Part shown: piece by piece, positions 27,446-36,012 of the stretch | How positions within the stretch are numbered: position 1 is the stretch's first letter | Layout: every line of letters begins with the position of its first letter | Source: Anaerovorax odorimutans | GTDB taxonomy: Bacteria > Bacillota > Clostridia > Peptostreptococcales > JAAYPU01 | Assembly (NCBI GenBank): GCA_016841185.1 | Contig: JAENZQ010000027.1 | Coordinates: 1 to 49,646 of the forward strand | Reading direction: 5' to 3' | DNA: 49,646 bases | Translations under genes and position numbers: made by a program | Notes under the pieces: model-generated | The model's input: the letters and a program-made list of their open reading frames with translations, nothing else | The model's database searches: none | Told to the model about the DNA's origin: nothing

Positions 27446-27477
27446 TAAAAACATCAGGGACATCCTGATGTTTTTAT
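27446..27477 (-). terminator. Terminator of the catabolic island
   Basis: AAAAACATCAGG and CCTGATGTTTTT arms surround a small loop (GACAT). The tail after the hairpin is U-rich on either strand. It lies about 45 bases beyond the iclR stop and closes the large operon on its left side. Confidence 0.85.
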
Positions 27478-27521
27478 AATTGAGTTATATCGTAATCAAT
27501 TTAATATAATTTCTACAAAAG

Positions 27522-28292
27522 CTATCCGCCTATTGCATTAGTAATTACTTTTGCAGTTTCTTTTATTTTATTGACATATTCATCTATTTTGTCTTCCGTT
27601 ATTCTGGTAATAGGCCCGGAGATACTGACCGCTCCAACCAACTCTTTTCTATGGTTATATACAGGAACAGCAATACATCTTAAACCAATTTCCACTTCCT
27701 GATTATCTGTACTATATCCTTTTATTTTAATCTGTTCAATATCTTCTTTTAATTTATTAAAATCAGTAATGGTATTATTAGTATATTTAACGAAATTAGA
27801 ATCTTTGATATCATTTAATTCCTGTTCGGTTAAATGGGCCAGAACCATTTTTCCTACAGCGGTACAGTGCCTTTCAGCACGTTTTCCCACATGGGAAATA
27901 ATATTAAAAGATGTAGGCCCTTCAACTTTCTCTACATAAACAGCATCCATATCATCTCTCATAACCAGATGTACGGTCTCTTTAACCTCTTCCGCCAGTT
28001 TTTTCAAATAGGGTTTTGCCAATTCTCTGAGTTCAAGGCTTGTCTCAAAAATCTGCCCTATTTCAAATATTTTTAAACCCAGCTTATATTTACTTGTGGA
28101 TTCGTTAAAATCCAGATATCCCCTGTGATAGAGAGTATTGATCAATCCGTAGCAAGTGCTTTTTTTTAGTCCTAGCCTTTGTGCCAACTCTGTTACGCCT
28201 ATTTCTTTATCGGTTTTGCTGAAACATTCCAATATATTCAAAGCTCTTTCCACGGATTGTACAATAGTCCCTTTATCTTCCTGCACTCTCAT
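27522..28292 (-). CDS. IclR-family transcriptional regulator
   Basis: The 256 residues have an N-terminal winged helix (10-75: SVERALNILECFSKTDKEIGVTELAQRLGLKKSTCYGLINTLYHRGYL) and a C-terminal effector domain (85-250) with the AVGKMVLAHL and NQEVEIGLRCIAVPVYNHR signatures. IclR proteins usually repress, and sometimes activate, degradation pathways for acids and aromatic or sugar compounds. The gene is the last of the island, 31 bases after the DUF1537 kinase, so it is probably co-transcribed with the pathway. Its candidate operator is the 19-bp palindrome found three times between 42 and 46.2 kb. The effector is likely a pathway intermediate. Confidence 0.9.
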   Translation of the reverse strand: MRVQEDKGTIVQSVERALNILECFSKTDKEIGVTELAQRLGLKKSTCYGLINTLYHRGYLDFNESTSKYKLGLKIFEIGQIFETSLELRELAKPYLKKLAEEVKETVHLVMRDDMDAVYVEKVEGPTSFNIISHVGKRAERHCTAVGKMVLAHLTEQELNDIKDSNFVKYTNNTITDFNKLKEDIEQIKIKGYSTDNQEVEIGLRCIAVPVYNHRKELVGAVSISGPITRITEDKIDEYVNKIKETAKVITNAIGG

Positions 28293-28323
28293 AAACTTCT
28301 ATTCACCTTCCATAAGGATTATA

Positions 28324-29763
28324 TTACAATGTTTTTAATAATTCAACAGTTTTCCTCAGACTGTCTTCCTGACCGACATTTCCGGGAAAAATAACATAGG
28401 GAAGATTGGGAAACATACTCTCTTTATTTAATTTCCATACCGGAACACCAGGTAAGATCTGTCCCATAACTTCTGCCTTTTTTACATTTAATGCTTTAAC
28501 ACCAATATCGCTGGAGGTAATCCCACCCTTTGCGATAATATATCCCGGCTGTATTTCCAGTCCTTTAACAATTCTAACCAGTCCCTCCGAAACTTTAACG
28601 GAAAACAGCAGATTTGCTTCACTTTTACTGTTTTTTATATCTGCCTGATGATATTCCCTCGAAGTATAGACGCAAGCATCATTACCTTCTTTTAATACTT
28701 CGTTCACTCTTGCTCTCACTCGTGAAATTTCCTGTTCCATAGAAGATTGTTCTATTACTTTTCTCACATCAAATTCTATAAATTGAACTCCTTCCACCTT
28801 TTTTAGTTCCTCAAATTGTTGTGTGGTTTTTGCAACATGAGAGCCAATTATGATAAGCCCCGGGCGATTTTCCGACTGGGAACCGAGCATTTTGTCTTTC
28901 GTCAAAAGCGGTTGCGACGGCACATTTCCTATTACTTTAACAAAGGAAGCTGCCGTACGGAATAAATAATTTTTTCCGGATTTCAGCGCCTTTTTTAAGC
29001 AGCTTGAGAAAACTTCCAAATCCTCATAGTTTAGGGCATTAACAATCATTTTATTAAAATTTTCTAAACTCATTAATTTTTCAAAAATACTTTCGGTCTT
29101 TAGATTTCTAATCTCATCTAAAGTAATACAGGTTACTGTTTCAGACTTGTACTTACCTTTTGTTTTTTCTTCCACCCATTCCTTAAGATCAGAAGCTGTG
29201 TACCCGAAGGTTTTATCTCTTGCAAATTCAGTCATACCTGCAGGAATCAGTTCGTCACCATTTTTTACATAATGTACATCCTCAAAGGTGAATCTTCCTC
29301 CCTCTAAAAAAAATGGGATGATGATTTCTCCATCAAATTGGATATTGGAATTAGATTCGATCTCATTTTTCAAGACTTCAGTCTCTAAAGGATAATGTCC
29401 CCTTAAAGTGGAATCACTTCTTGAAATCAATATATATTCCTTCTTCAGTGATTTTGAAATCTTAGCTAAGTCTCTGGCAAATTGACGATGCAGCATTTCT
29501 GTATCTGAAGCAGTAAGTCCCCTTGAATTTGTCAGTATATAAACCAACTTATCAGTCCCATTTAGAATCGTATGAATGGTTTCATCATTCCATGACGTAT
29601 ATACAGGTATGGAATGTACCGTCTGAGATCCTGTGGGATCATCGTCTAATACAATAATAATTCTGTCCAGATTCTGCTGCTCGTCATTATTCTGCCAGAT
29701 TTTATATTTTGAGGGAGAAAACTTATTTATCACATCATCATATCTGATTATATTTCCATTCAT
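28324..29763 (-). CDS. Four-carbon acid sugar kinase family protein (DUF1537)
   Basis: The 479 residues show both halves of the family. The N-terminal substrate domain starts with ILDDDPTGSQTVH-type residues (about 36-50) and has the SRSDSTLRGHYP motif (about 112-125). The C-terminal nucleotide domain has IIAKGGITSSDIG and a GQILPGVPVWKL strand. Known members phosphorylate D- or L-threonate, D-erythronate or 3-oxotetronates. None of the usual partners (PdxA2, OtnC decarboxylase, OtnI isomerase or RuBisCO-like protein) is in the cluster, so the substrate may be different. It follows mhpE after 20 bases and precedes iclR. A glycerate- or tetronate-type product of the HpaI or dehydrogenase steps is a possible substrate. 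Confidence 0.87.
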   Translation of the reverse strand: MNGNIIRYDDVINKFSPSKYKIWQNNDEQQNLDRIIIVLDDDPTGSQTVHSIPVYTSWNDETIHTILNGTDKLVYILTNSRGLTASDTEMLHRQFARDLAKISKSLKKEYILISRSDSTLRGHYPLETEVLKNEIESNSNIQFDGEIIIPFFLEGGRFTFEDVHYVKNGDELIPAGMTEFARDKTFGYTASDLKEWVEEKTKGKYKSETVTCITLDEIRNLKTESIFEKLMSLENFNKMIVNALNYEDLEVFSSCLKKALKSGKNYLFRTAASFVKVIGNVPSQPLLTKDKMLGSQSENRPGLIIIGSHVAKTTQQFEELKKVEGVQFIEFDVRKVIEQSSMEQEISRVRARVNEVLKEGNDACVYTSREYHQADIKNSKSEANLLFSVKVSEGLVRIVKGLEIQPGYIIAKGGITSSDIGVKALNVKKAEVMGQILPGVPVWKLNKESMFPNLPYVIFPGNVGQEDSLRKTVELLKTL

Positions 29764-29783
29764 CTAAACACCCACCCTTATTG

Positions 29784-30791
29784 TTATTTGTTTTGATTAC
29801 TTAAAGCATAAGCGACATCTACGATCATATCTTCCTGTCCGCCTACTGTCTTTCGCTGTCCCATTTCATATAGAATATCTCTTGCATCCACTCCGAATTT
29901 ATCTGCAGCCCGCATAGCATGCAGCAGGAAACTGCCATAAACGCCTGCATACCCAATAGTCAGTGAATTTTTATCAATCATATTAGGACGATGCATTTTA
30001 GGTACTACAATATCATCTGCAACATCCATAATCTTATAAGCATCTACTCCTGTTTCGTAACCTTCCTTTTTCAATACGGAAACCAATACCTCCGTGGGGG
30101 AATTACCTGCAGCTGCTCCTATTCCTTTACAGGTACCGTCCACACTTTCTGCGCCGCATTCAATGGCTTTCAGTGTATTGCCTATTGCCAATGCCATATT
30201 GTTATGAGCATGAAATCCTATCGGCAGATTTATGGCTTTTTTAACGGCCTTAATTCTGGCCGCTACACCTTCCGGTGTTAAAGCCCCGGCCGAATCTGTT
30301 ACATAAATCCAATCTGCTCCGGCTTCTTCAAATATCTTTGCCTGCTCGACAACCTTTTCCGGCTCAACCATATGCGCCATCATTAAGAAACCAATGGCCT
30401 CCATTCCCATTTTTTTTGCAATTTCTATATGCTGAATCCCTATATCCGCTTCTGTCACATGGGTTGCTATTCTGGCTACTTTTGCGCCATATTTTGCGGC
30501 CATTTCCAGATGTTTATGCGTTCCAATTCCCGGGAGTAATAAAACATCTAATTTTGCATTTTTTATAACTTGTGAAACGGCTTTCAAATATTCTTCATCT
30601 GTATGTCGGGCAAATCCATATTGAAAGGAGGATCCGCCCAGACCGTCTCCGTGCGAAACTTCTATTGTATCAACTCCTGCTTGATCCAGCCCTTCGGCAA
30701 TTTGCATCATGTCGTCTAATGAAAATTGATGACTTACTGCATGCATACCATCTCTTAGAGTTGAATCTATAACTCTTATTTTTTTATTCAT
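29784..30791 (-). CDS. mhpE: 4-hydroxy-2-oxovalerate aldolase
   Basis: The enzyme cleaves 4-hydroxy-2-oxopentanoate to pyruvate and acetaldehyde. It is a DRE-TIM-type TIM barrel with STLRDGMHAVSHQF (10-23; Arg13, Asp14, His17 and His21 are catalytic or metal-associated), metal ligands His194 and His196 (GFHAHNN), and a C-terminal helical communication domain (about 260-335) for binding the dehydrogenase. The 335 residues match DmpG/MhpE/BphI. It begins 13 bases after mhpF, and the two proteins form a channelling complex in known systems. It normally ends aromatic meta-cleavage pathways. Here there are no hydratase, hydrolase or dioxygenase genes, so the hydroxy-oxo acid probably comes from a sugar-acid dehydratase. 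Confidence 0.94.
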   Translation of the reverse strand: MNKKIRVIDSTLRDGMHAVSHQFSLDDMMQIAEGLDQAGVDTIEVSHGDGLGGSSFQYGFARHTDEEYLKAVSQVIKNAKLDVLLLPGIGTHKHLEMAAKYGAKVARIATHVTEADIGIQHIEIAKKMGMEAIGFLMMAHMVEPEKVVEQAKIFEEAGADWIYVTDSAGALTPEGVAARIKAVKKAINLPIGFHAHNNMALAIGNTLKAIECGAESVDGTCKGIGAAAGNSPTEVLVSVLKKEGYETGVDAYKIMDVADDIVVPKMHRPNMIDKNSLTIGYAGVYGSFLLHAMRAADKFGVDARDILYEMGQRKTVGGQEDMIVDVAYALSNQNK

Positions 30792-30804
30792 TGTCTTTCC
30801 TCCT

Positions 30805-31677
30805 TTATTTTCGCAGCATTCTCATAGCTACTTCTTCTCCTACAGCTTTAGCTGCTGATGTCATAATATCCAGATTTCCGGAATATTTTGGCAAATAATC
30901 CCCGGCACCTTCTATTTCCAACATTACGGTAACTTTATTACCATCAAAAATTGGAGGAACCTTCAATGTGTATCCGGGAACATACTTCTTTACCTTTGCA
31001 ACCATTTTCTCTACAGCTAATGTAATGGCTTCTTTATCCAGATTTTTAACTTGAGTATATACGGTGTCTCTCATAATTAAAGGAGGCTCTGCCGGATTTA
31101 AAATTATAATCGCTTTTCCCCTGTCTGCTCCTCCGACTTCTACCAGACCTCTTGCAGTTGTTTCAGTAAATTCATCTATACTTGCTCTGGTTCCGGGTCC
31201 GGCACTTAAGCTTGCAATTGTTGCAACGATCTCAGCATATTCCACATCAGCAACTTCATTGATAGCTGCAACAATAGGTGTTGTTGCCTGTCCGCCGCAA
31301 GTCACCATATTAATATTTGTTTCATCTAAATGTTGATTAATATTGACAGCCGGAATAACATAAGGGCCGACAGCCGCAGGTGTCAAGTCAATTGCAATTT
31401 TATTATCGTCTGCCAGCAGCGGAGCATGGGCTTGATGAGCTCTTGCACTGGTTGCGTCAAATACAATCTTAATATCTTTATTACCTATAATCCCCTCAAC
31501 GCCTTTATCTATTGCCGTAATCCCATTTTTACGAACGATCTTTAATCCTTTTGAATTAGGATTGGCACTAACTACTGAATCCACTTCTATGTAGTCACTT
31601 CTCATCAATTTAAACATTAAATCAAGCCCAATATTTCCCGGACCGATTATTGCTGCTTTTACTTTATTGTTCATCAT
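30805..31677 (-). CDS. mhpF: Acetaldehyde dehydrogenase (acylating)
   Basis: This enzyme oxidises acetaldehyde to acetyl-CoA with NAD+ and CoA. The Rossmann motif is at [11 protein letters not shown] (10-20) and the catalytic cysteine at Cys127 ([11 protein letters not shown]). The [22 protein letters not shown] segment is also typical of the MhpF/DmpF/BphJ family. At 290 residues it is slightly shorter than its relatives (about 300-315). The gene lies between an IlvD-type dehydratase (24 bases) and mhpE (13 bases), with an AGGAGG site. Two adjacent ATG codons (31677 and 31674) are both possible starts. Related enzymes can use propionaldehyde as well. Confidence 0.94.
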   Translation of the reverse strand: MMNNKVKAAIIGPGNIGLDLMFKLMRSDYIEVDSVVSANPNSKGLKIVRKNGITAIDKGVEGIIGNKDIKIVFDATSARAHQAHAPLLADDNKIAIDLTPAAVGPYVIPAVNINQHLDETNINMVTCGGQATTPIVAAINEVADVEYAEIVATIASLSAGPGTRASIDEFTETTARGLVEVGGADRGKAIIILNPAEPPLIMRDTVYTQVKNLDKEAITLAVEKMVAKVKKYVPGYTLKVPPIFDGNKVTVMLEIEGAGDYLPKYSGNLDIMTSAAKAVGEEVAMRMLRK

Positions 31678-31701
31678 AATTCCTCCTTTTCTCTGACTTA
31701 T

Positions 31702-33378
31702 TTAATATTTAATAACTGCTCCTTCATTAGCTGATGAAACCAGTTTTGAATAAACGGACAAATACCCTCTTTTATATCTTGGCTCAGGCCTCTTCCATCT
31801 GGATAGCCTTTGCTGAAGTTCCTTTTCACTTATATCAAGCTTTATAATTCCGTTGACCACATCGATCACGATTATATCTCCATCTTCAACAACTGCTATG
31901 GGTCCGCCCTCTGCTGCTTCAGGAGAAATATGACCTACAAAACAGCCATTATTGGTTCCGGAAAATCTGCCATCCGTAATCAAGGCCGTTGTTTTATTCA
32001 ATCCTAAACCATAAAGATATTTCATAGCCTTATACATTTCTCTCATTCCGGGTCCACCCTTGGGTCCTTCATATCGAATCACCACTACGTTGCCGTCTTT
32101 AATTTCTCTGTTTAAAATAGCTTCTTCCGCTTCTTCTTCGGAATCATACACTTTTGCTGTCCCTGCAAATATTTGTACAGAAGGATCGATTGCTCCGGGC
32201 TTACTGATACCGGTATTTGGTGCTAAATTGCCTCTCATTACAGCAACCCCTCCTGTAAAACCGAAAGGATTTTCCATGTCTTTGATGATTTCAGGGTTTT
32301 CCGGAAATTTATATTTGTATTCTTCTATATTCCTCTTCAGGCTTTTTCCCGAACATGTCATAACATCCGTATCCAATACAGACTTCATTTTTTCCATTAC
32401 TCTCGGTATGCCTCCTGCCATCCAGAAATCTTCCATATTCCATTTTGAAGCCGGATTTACCTTTGCCACCTGAGGGACTTCCTTACTCAGTGAATCAAAC
32501 TTTTCCAGCACATCAATATCCGCCTCAGCCTCATAGGCAATAGCGGTCAGGTGCATGACGGCATTGGTAGATCCGCTGGTCCCCATACAGACTTTTATGG
32601 CATTTTCTATGGATTTTTCATTGATAATCTGGCGACTGCTGATATTCTCTTGAACAAGCTCACAAATAGCCATACCCGTATCCAATGCAATACGAATCCT
32701 GTCCGGGTGAGATACAGGAATCAATGCCCCTCCGGGCAAAGTCATTCCCAAAGCTTCCGACAATGCACACATAGTATTGGCCGTTCCATAGAATGAACAA
32801 GATCCGCATGAAGGACAGCAGTTTTCTTCAAGATCAAGATATTCTTTTTCGGTTATTGTTTCTTTCTTAAGCATACCCAAACCTTCGGAGACAGAAGTCA
32901 AATCGGATTTCCTGCCTGCAAATTCCGCACCTCCAAGCATGGGCCCTCCCGGCAGCAGGATTGCCGGAATGTCTAACCGGGCTGCCGCCATAAGCATACC
33001 TGGAACAATTTTGTCGCACGATCCCAATAAAACAATGGCATCCAACTGATGGGCTTCTGCCATCACCTCTATATCATTGGCAATCAATTCACGGGAAGGA
33101 AGGATATAATGCATCCCCTTATGCCCTTGTGCTGTACCATCACAGGCACCGATGACACCAAACTCAACAACCGTTCCGCCGCCCCGATAAACACCTCTTT
33201 TTACATATTCCGCTATTTGATTTAAATTAAAATGTCCGGGAACCAGAGTGTTCCAAGAGTTGGCAATACCTATGATCGGTCTTTCCAAATCCTCGTCCGA
33301 ATAACCCAAAGATTTATAGACCGCACGGTTCATGGAAAACTCCGGACGCTTCAAAATATTTTTACTGCGTGTTGCCAT
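31702..33378 (-). CDS. IlvD/Edd family dehydratase 1 (dihydroxy-acid or sugar-acid dehydratase)
   Basis: This is a 558-residue iron-sulfur hydro-lyase that would convert a 2,3-dihydroxy acid into a 2-keto acid. Cluster-type cysteines are Cys121 (SCDKIVPGM) and the CCPSCGSC group (187-194). A PGH replaces PCN at the first position (NTLVPGH, 45-49), as in the E. coli IlvD type rather than typical [2Fe-2S] enzymes. Cys79 (GACDGTAQGH) may contribute. The C-terminal active-site signature DGRFSGTNNG is present. It could be the branched-chain amino acid enzyme, but its place between mhpF and a second dehydratase argues for sugar-acid catabolism. A 2,3,4-trihydroxypentanoate would give the MhpE substrate directly. 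Confidence 0.85.
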   Translation of the reverse strand: MATRSKNILKRPEFSMNRAVYKSLGYSDEDLERPIIGIANSWNTLVPGHFNLNQIAEYVKRGVYRGGGTVVEFGVIGACDGTAQGHKGMHYILPSRELIANDIEVMAEAHQLDAIVLLGSCDKIVPGMLMAAARLDIPAILLPGGPMLGGAEFAGRKSDLTSVSEGLGMLKKETITEKEYLDLEENCCPSCGSCSFYGTANTMCALSEALGMTLPGGALIPVSHPDRIRIALDTGMAICELVQENISSRQIINEKSIENAIKVCMGTSGSTNAVMHLTAIAYEAEADIDVLEKFDSLSKEVPQVAKVNPASKWNMEDFWMAGGIPRVMEKMKSVLDTDVMTCSGKSLKRNIEEYKYKFPENPEIIKDMENPFGFTGGVAVMRGNLAPNTGISKPGAIDPSVQIFAGTAKVYDSEEEAEEAILNREIKDGNVVVIRYEGPKGGPGMREMYKAMKYLYGLGLNKTTALITDGRFSGTNNGCFVGHISPEAAEGGPIAVVEDGDIIVIDVVNGIIKLDISEKELQQRLSRWKRPEPRYKRGYLSVYSKLVSSANEGAVIKY

Positions 33379-33393
33379 GCCATTACTTCCTTT

Positions 33394-35115
33394 CTATTCG
33401 TCCCATTCTAAATAGGCACCTTTTATGGGCGATACCGCAAGGGTCTGGAATAATCCGAGTGCCCCTTTTCGATCTTTCTCGGGCTTTTTCCAGCCTTTCT
33501 TTCTTTCTGCCAGAACATTCTGTATTTCTTCTTCGGAACAAGGTTTGCCATTAATCCCAACAATATTAATTTTTCTGTTATGGATATCCACATGGATCAA
33601 ATCCCCATCTTCTACCAACCCAATAGGACCGCCGGCAGCTGCTTCCGGTGATACATGACCGATGGCCGGTCCTCTGGTGGCTCCGGAAAATCTCCCGTCA
33701 GTGATCAAAGCAACTGTTGAAACTAATTCCGGATTATTGTATATGCCTTCGGTGGGCTTTAACATTTCAGGCATTCCATGGCCTCTGGGCCCTTCATAAC
33801 GAATAATTACCACATCTCCCGGTTTGATTTGTCCCGAATAAATCGCTTCAAAGGCATCTTCTCCACAATCAAATGTCTTTGCAGGTCCTGTATGATCATA
33901 CATGGCCGGATCTACGGCAGCATGTTTTACTACAGACCCTTCCGGAGCCAGATTGCCATAAAGAACAGCCATCCCGCCTCCTTTTTTATAAGGCTTGCTT
34001 ACCGGATTTATAATATCCCGGTATCCTACTCCATAATTATTTAAATATCCTTCTGCAGTCTTGAAATAACCGCTTTTTTCAAGTTCATCAAGATTTTCGC
34101 CAACTGTTTTACCGGTAACCGTTAAGGCATCCATATGCAGGTAATCGCTGATTTCTCTCATCAGGGCAGGCACACCTCCGGCAAACCACAGCAATTGTGT
34201 CGGCCATTTACCGCTTGTTTTCATATTGACCAGCACAGGAATTTTTTCATGGATTTCTTCAAATAAATCTACCGGTACATCCAGGCCCAATTCATGCGCA
34301 ATAGCCGGTAAATGCAAAGTGGCATTTGTTGAGCCCGATACAGCAGCATGAATCATAATCGCATTCTCAAATGCTTTCTTTGTCATGATTTTGCTTGGTG
34401 TCAGCCCTTCTTTGATCATTTCCGCCACACGTGCTCCTGCATCATAGGAAAGGTGCTCTAAACGATTTATTCCCGTCGGCATGATGGCGTTGCCGGGAAG
34501 GCTCATTCCTAGTGATTCGGACATAAGCTGCATGGTGCTCGCTGTTCCCATAAACTGGCAAGCCCCACAAGAAGGACAGGAATTCACCTGCTCCACCAGC
34601 AAATCTTCTGTTTTAAATTCTCCTCTATTTCTTTTTTCACCTAAATCATACATTTTTTCCGAGGACTGAAAATTCGGCCCGGGAAGCATCGCTCCTCCGG
34701 AAATATGAATCCCCGGCATATCCAGCCTGCCTAATGCTTTTAAGTGTGCCGGTATGGATTTGTCACAGCTTGAAACAAGAACTATACCGTCAAAAGGAGA
34801 ACTGGTTGCATGAACCTCCACCATCATGGCGATCATTTCTCTTGACAGCAAGGAATAGCTCATGCCCTCATATCCCATGGCAATTCCGTCACACATGTCT
34901 GTCACAGTATATACGCCCGGCTTACAGCCATTAGTATATAAAGAAACTCTGGCTAAATCCACAAGCTTATCCAAGTGGTAGCTTCCCGGGTGGCTTTCAC
35001 CGAATACGCTATCAATCAACACCTGCGGCTTATCAAGATCTTTTAGCGTCCAGCCTGTTCCCAGCCTTAAAGCATCACCCTGTGCATTTAGAACTCTCAT
35101 TTTTTGACTTCTCAT
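33394..35115 (-). CDS. IlvD/Edd family dehydratase 2
   Basis: A second iron-sulfur dehydratase of 573 residues, clearly diverged from its neighbour. Cys117 (SSCDKSIPAH) and Cys180, Cys183, Cys186 (SCPSCGAC) are the cluster cysteines. Cys75 (DMCDGIAMGYEGM) corresponds to Cys79 of the partner. The N-terminus has SVFGESHPGSYHL where IlvD proteins have the NSxxxxxPGH motif. DGRFSGATRG is the C-terminal substrate motif. It starts 31 bases after the hpaI-type aldolase and 15 bases lie between it and dehydratase 1. A substrate that yields a 2-keto-3-deoxy acid for the HpaI aldolase is the simplest assignment. It is not a shortened duplicate. Confidence 0.85.
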   Translation of the reverse strand: MRSQKMRVLNAQGDALRLGTGWTLKDLDKPQVLIDSVFGESHPGSYHLDKLVDLARVSLYTNGCKPGVYTVTDMCDGIAMGYEGMSYSLLSREMIAMMVEVHATSSPFDGIVLVSSCDKSIPAHLKALGRLDMPGIHISGGAMLPGPNFQSSEKMYDLGEKRNRGEFKTEDLLVEQVNSCPSCGACQFMGTASTMQLMSESLGMSLPGNAIMPTGINRLEHLSYDAGARVAEMIKEGLTPSKIMTKKAFENAIMIHAAVSGSTNATLHLPAIAHELGLDVPVDLFEEIHEKIPVLVNMKTSGKWPTQLLWFAGGVPALMREISDYLHMDALTVTGKTVGENLDELEKSGYFKTAEGYLNNYGVGYRDIINPVSKPYKKGGGMAVLYGNLAPEGSVVKHAAVDPAMYDHTGPAKTFDCGEDAFEAIYSGQIKPGDVVIIRYEGPRGHGMPEMLKPTEGIYNNPELVSTVALITDGRFSGATRGPAIGHVSPEAAAGGPIGLVEDGDLIHVDIHNRKINIVGINGKPCSEEEIQNVLAERKKGWKKPEKDRKGALGLFQTLAVSPIKGAYLEWDE

Positions 35116-35146
35116 AAAAACACCCCGCTTTCTAAGTTAAACATAT

Positions 35147-35914
35147 TTACAAAGCTTTTATTTCTTCAACTAATTTTCGTGATGATTCGTAAAAAATACC
35201 TGTGTCAATATAGGTGCTCAAGTATTGTATGCCCATATCTTTCTGCCTTTTTATATTTTCAGGCGTATCGGCAAATGAACCTACCGCTATGCCTTTATTT
35301 CTTGCCTTTTTTGTAATGGTTTCTATTGTTTTTAATACCTCCGGATGAGAAACCTGACCGGTAAGGTTCAATGCCTGGGACAAATCATAGGGCCCCAGAA
35401 ATAATACATCTATATCCGGCGTATCAAGGATCGCATCGATGTTTTCAACGCCTCCTTTACCTTCCACCTGAAGAACAACTAATGTATTTTCATTTGCCAT
35501 TTTAAAATACTGATCCCGAGGGATATTCGAATACTCGGCATTATGAGTAAACCTGCACACCCCTCTGTTTCCTTTGGGATGAAAATAGGATGCTTTTACA
35601 GATCCTGCAGCCATTTCTTCACTGTTTATCTGAGGAATCTGAACTCCTGCCGCCCCCGTATCCAATGCCCGAAGAATCATAGTTTCAGAATTTTCTCTAA
35701 CACGGATTATCGGTGATATTCCGACCATTCTTGCTGTCCTAACCAGGTTTTCTGCTTGATAGACTTCCAATGGGCCATGTTCCAGGTCAATGATTATAAA
35801 GTCAAACCCTGCATATCCGATCATCTCTATGATAGCTTGCTCAGCCATCCTGACAAAAGGCCCGGCCACATATTCTCCCTGCTTCAGTTTCTTTTTTATA
35901 TTATAAATATCCAT
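35147..35914 (-). CDS. HpcH/HpaI-type class II aldolase
   Basis: A 255-residue metal-dependent aldolase. Residues match HpcH/GarL: general base His46 (DLEHGP), pyruvate-binding Arg71 (IIRVREN), and metal ligands Glu151 (VEGKGG) and Asp177 (GPYDLS). The family cleaves 2-keto-3-deoxy-4-hydroxy acids to pyruvate and an aldehyde: succinic semialdehyde (HpaI), tartronate semialdehyde (GarL) or lactaldehyde (YfaU). The ribosome site GGGAGG is close to the ATG. Flanked by TRAP genes and a dehydratase, it most likely acts on the product of the dehydratase. A tartronate semialdehyde product would suit the GarR-like reductase of the cluster. Confidence 0.9.
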   Translation of the reverse strand: MDIYNIKKKLKQGEYVAGPFVRMAEQAIIEMIGYAGFDFIIIDLEHGPLEVYQAENLVRTARMVGISPIIRVRENSETMILRALDTGAAGVQIPQINSEEMAAGSVKASYFHPKGNRGVCRFTHNAEYSNIPRDQYFKMANENTLVVLQVEGKGGVENIDAILDTPDIDVLFLGPYDLSQALNLTGQVSHPEVLKTIETITKKARNKGIAVGSFADTPENIKRQKDMGIQYLSTYIDTGIFYESSRKLVEEIKAL

Positions 35915-36012
35915 ATTTTCCTCCCATTAAAAACCCAAGTTCCTTGTCTGCTTATTTGATCATCAGGAGTTTTTTTAATATCATTTATACATTTTTTATA
36001 ATTCCAAATTTT

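Noticed and set aside
29784-31677. mhpEF as part of an aromatic meta-cleavage cluster
   Set aside because: No dioxygenase, semialdehyde hydrolase, tautomerase or hydratase is present within the 18-kb island.
31702-35115. The two dehydratases as branched-chain amino acid biosynthesis genes
   Set aside because: No ilvB, ilvC, ilvE or leu genes are nearby, two diverged copies stand between aldolase genes, and transport and lactonase genes are linked. Dehydratase 1 alone cannot be fully excluded.
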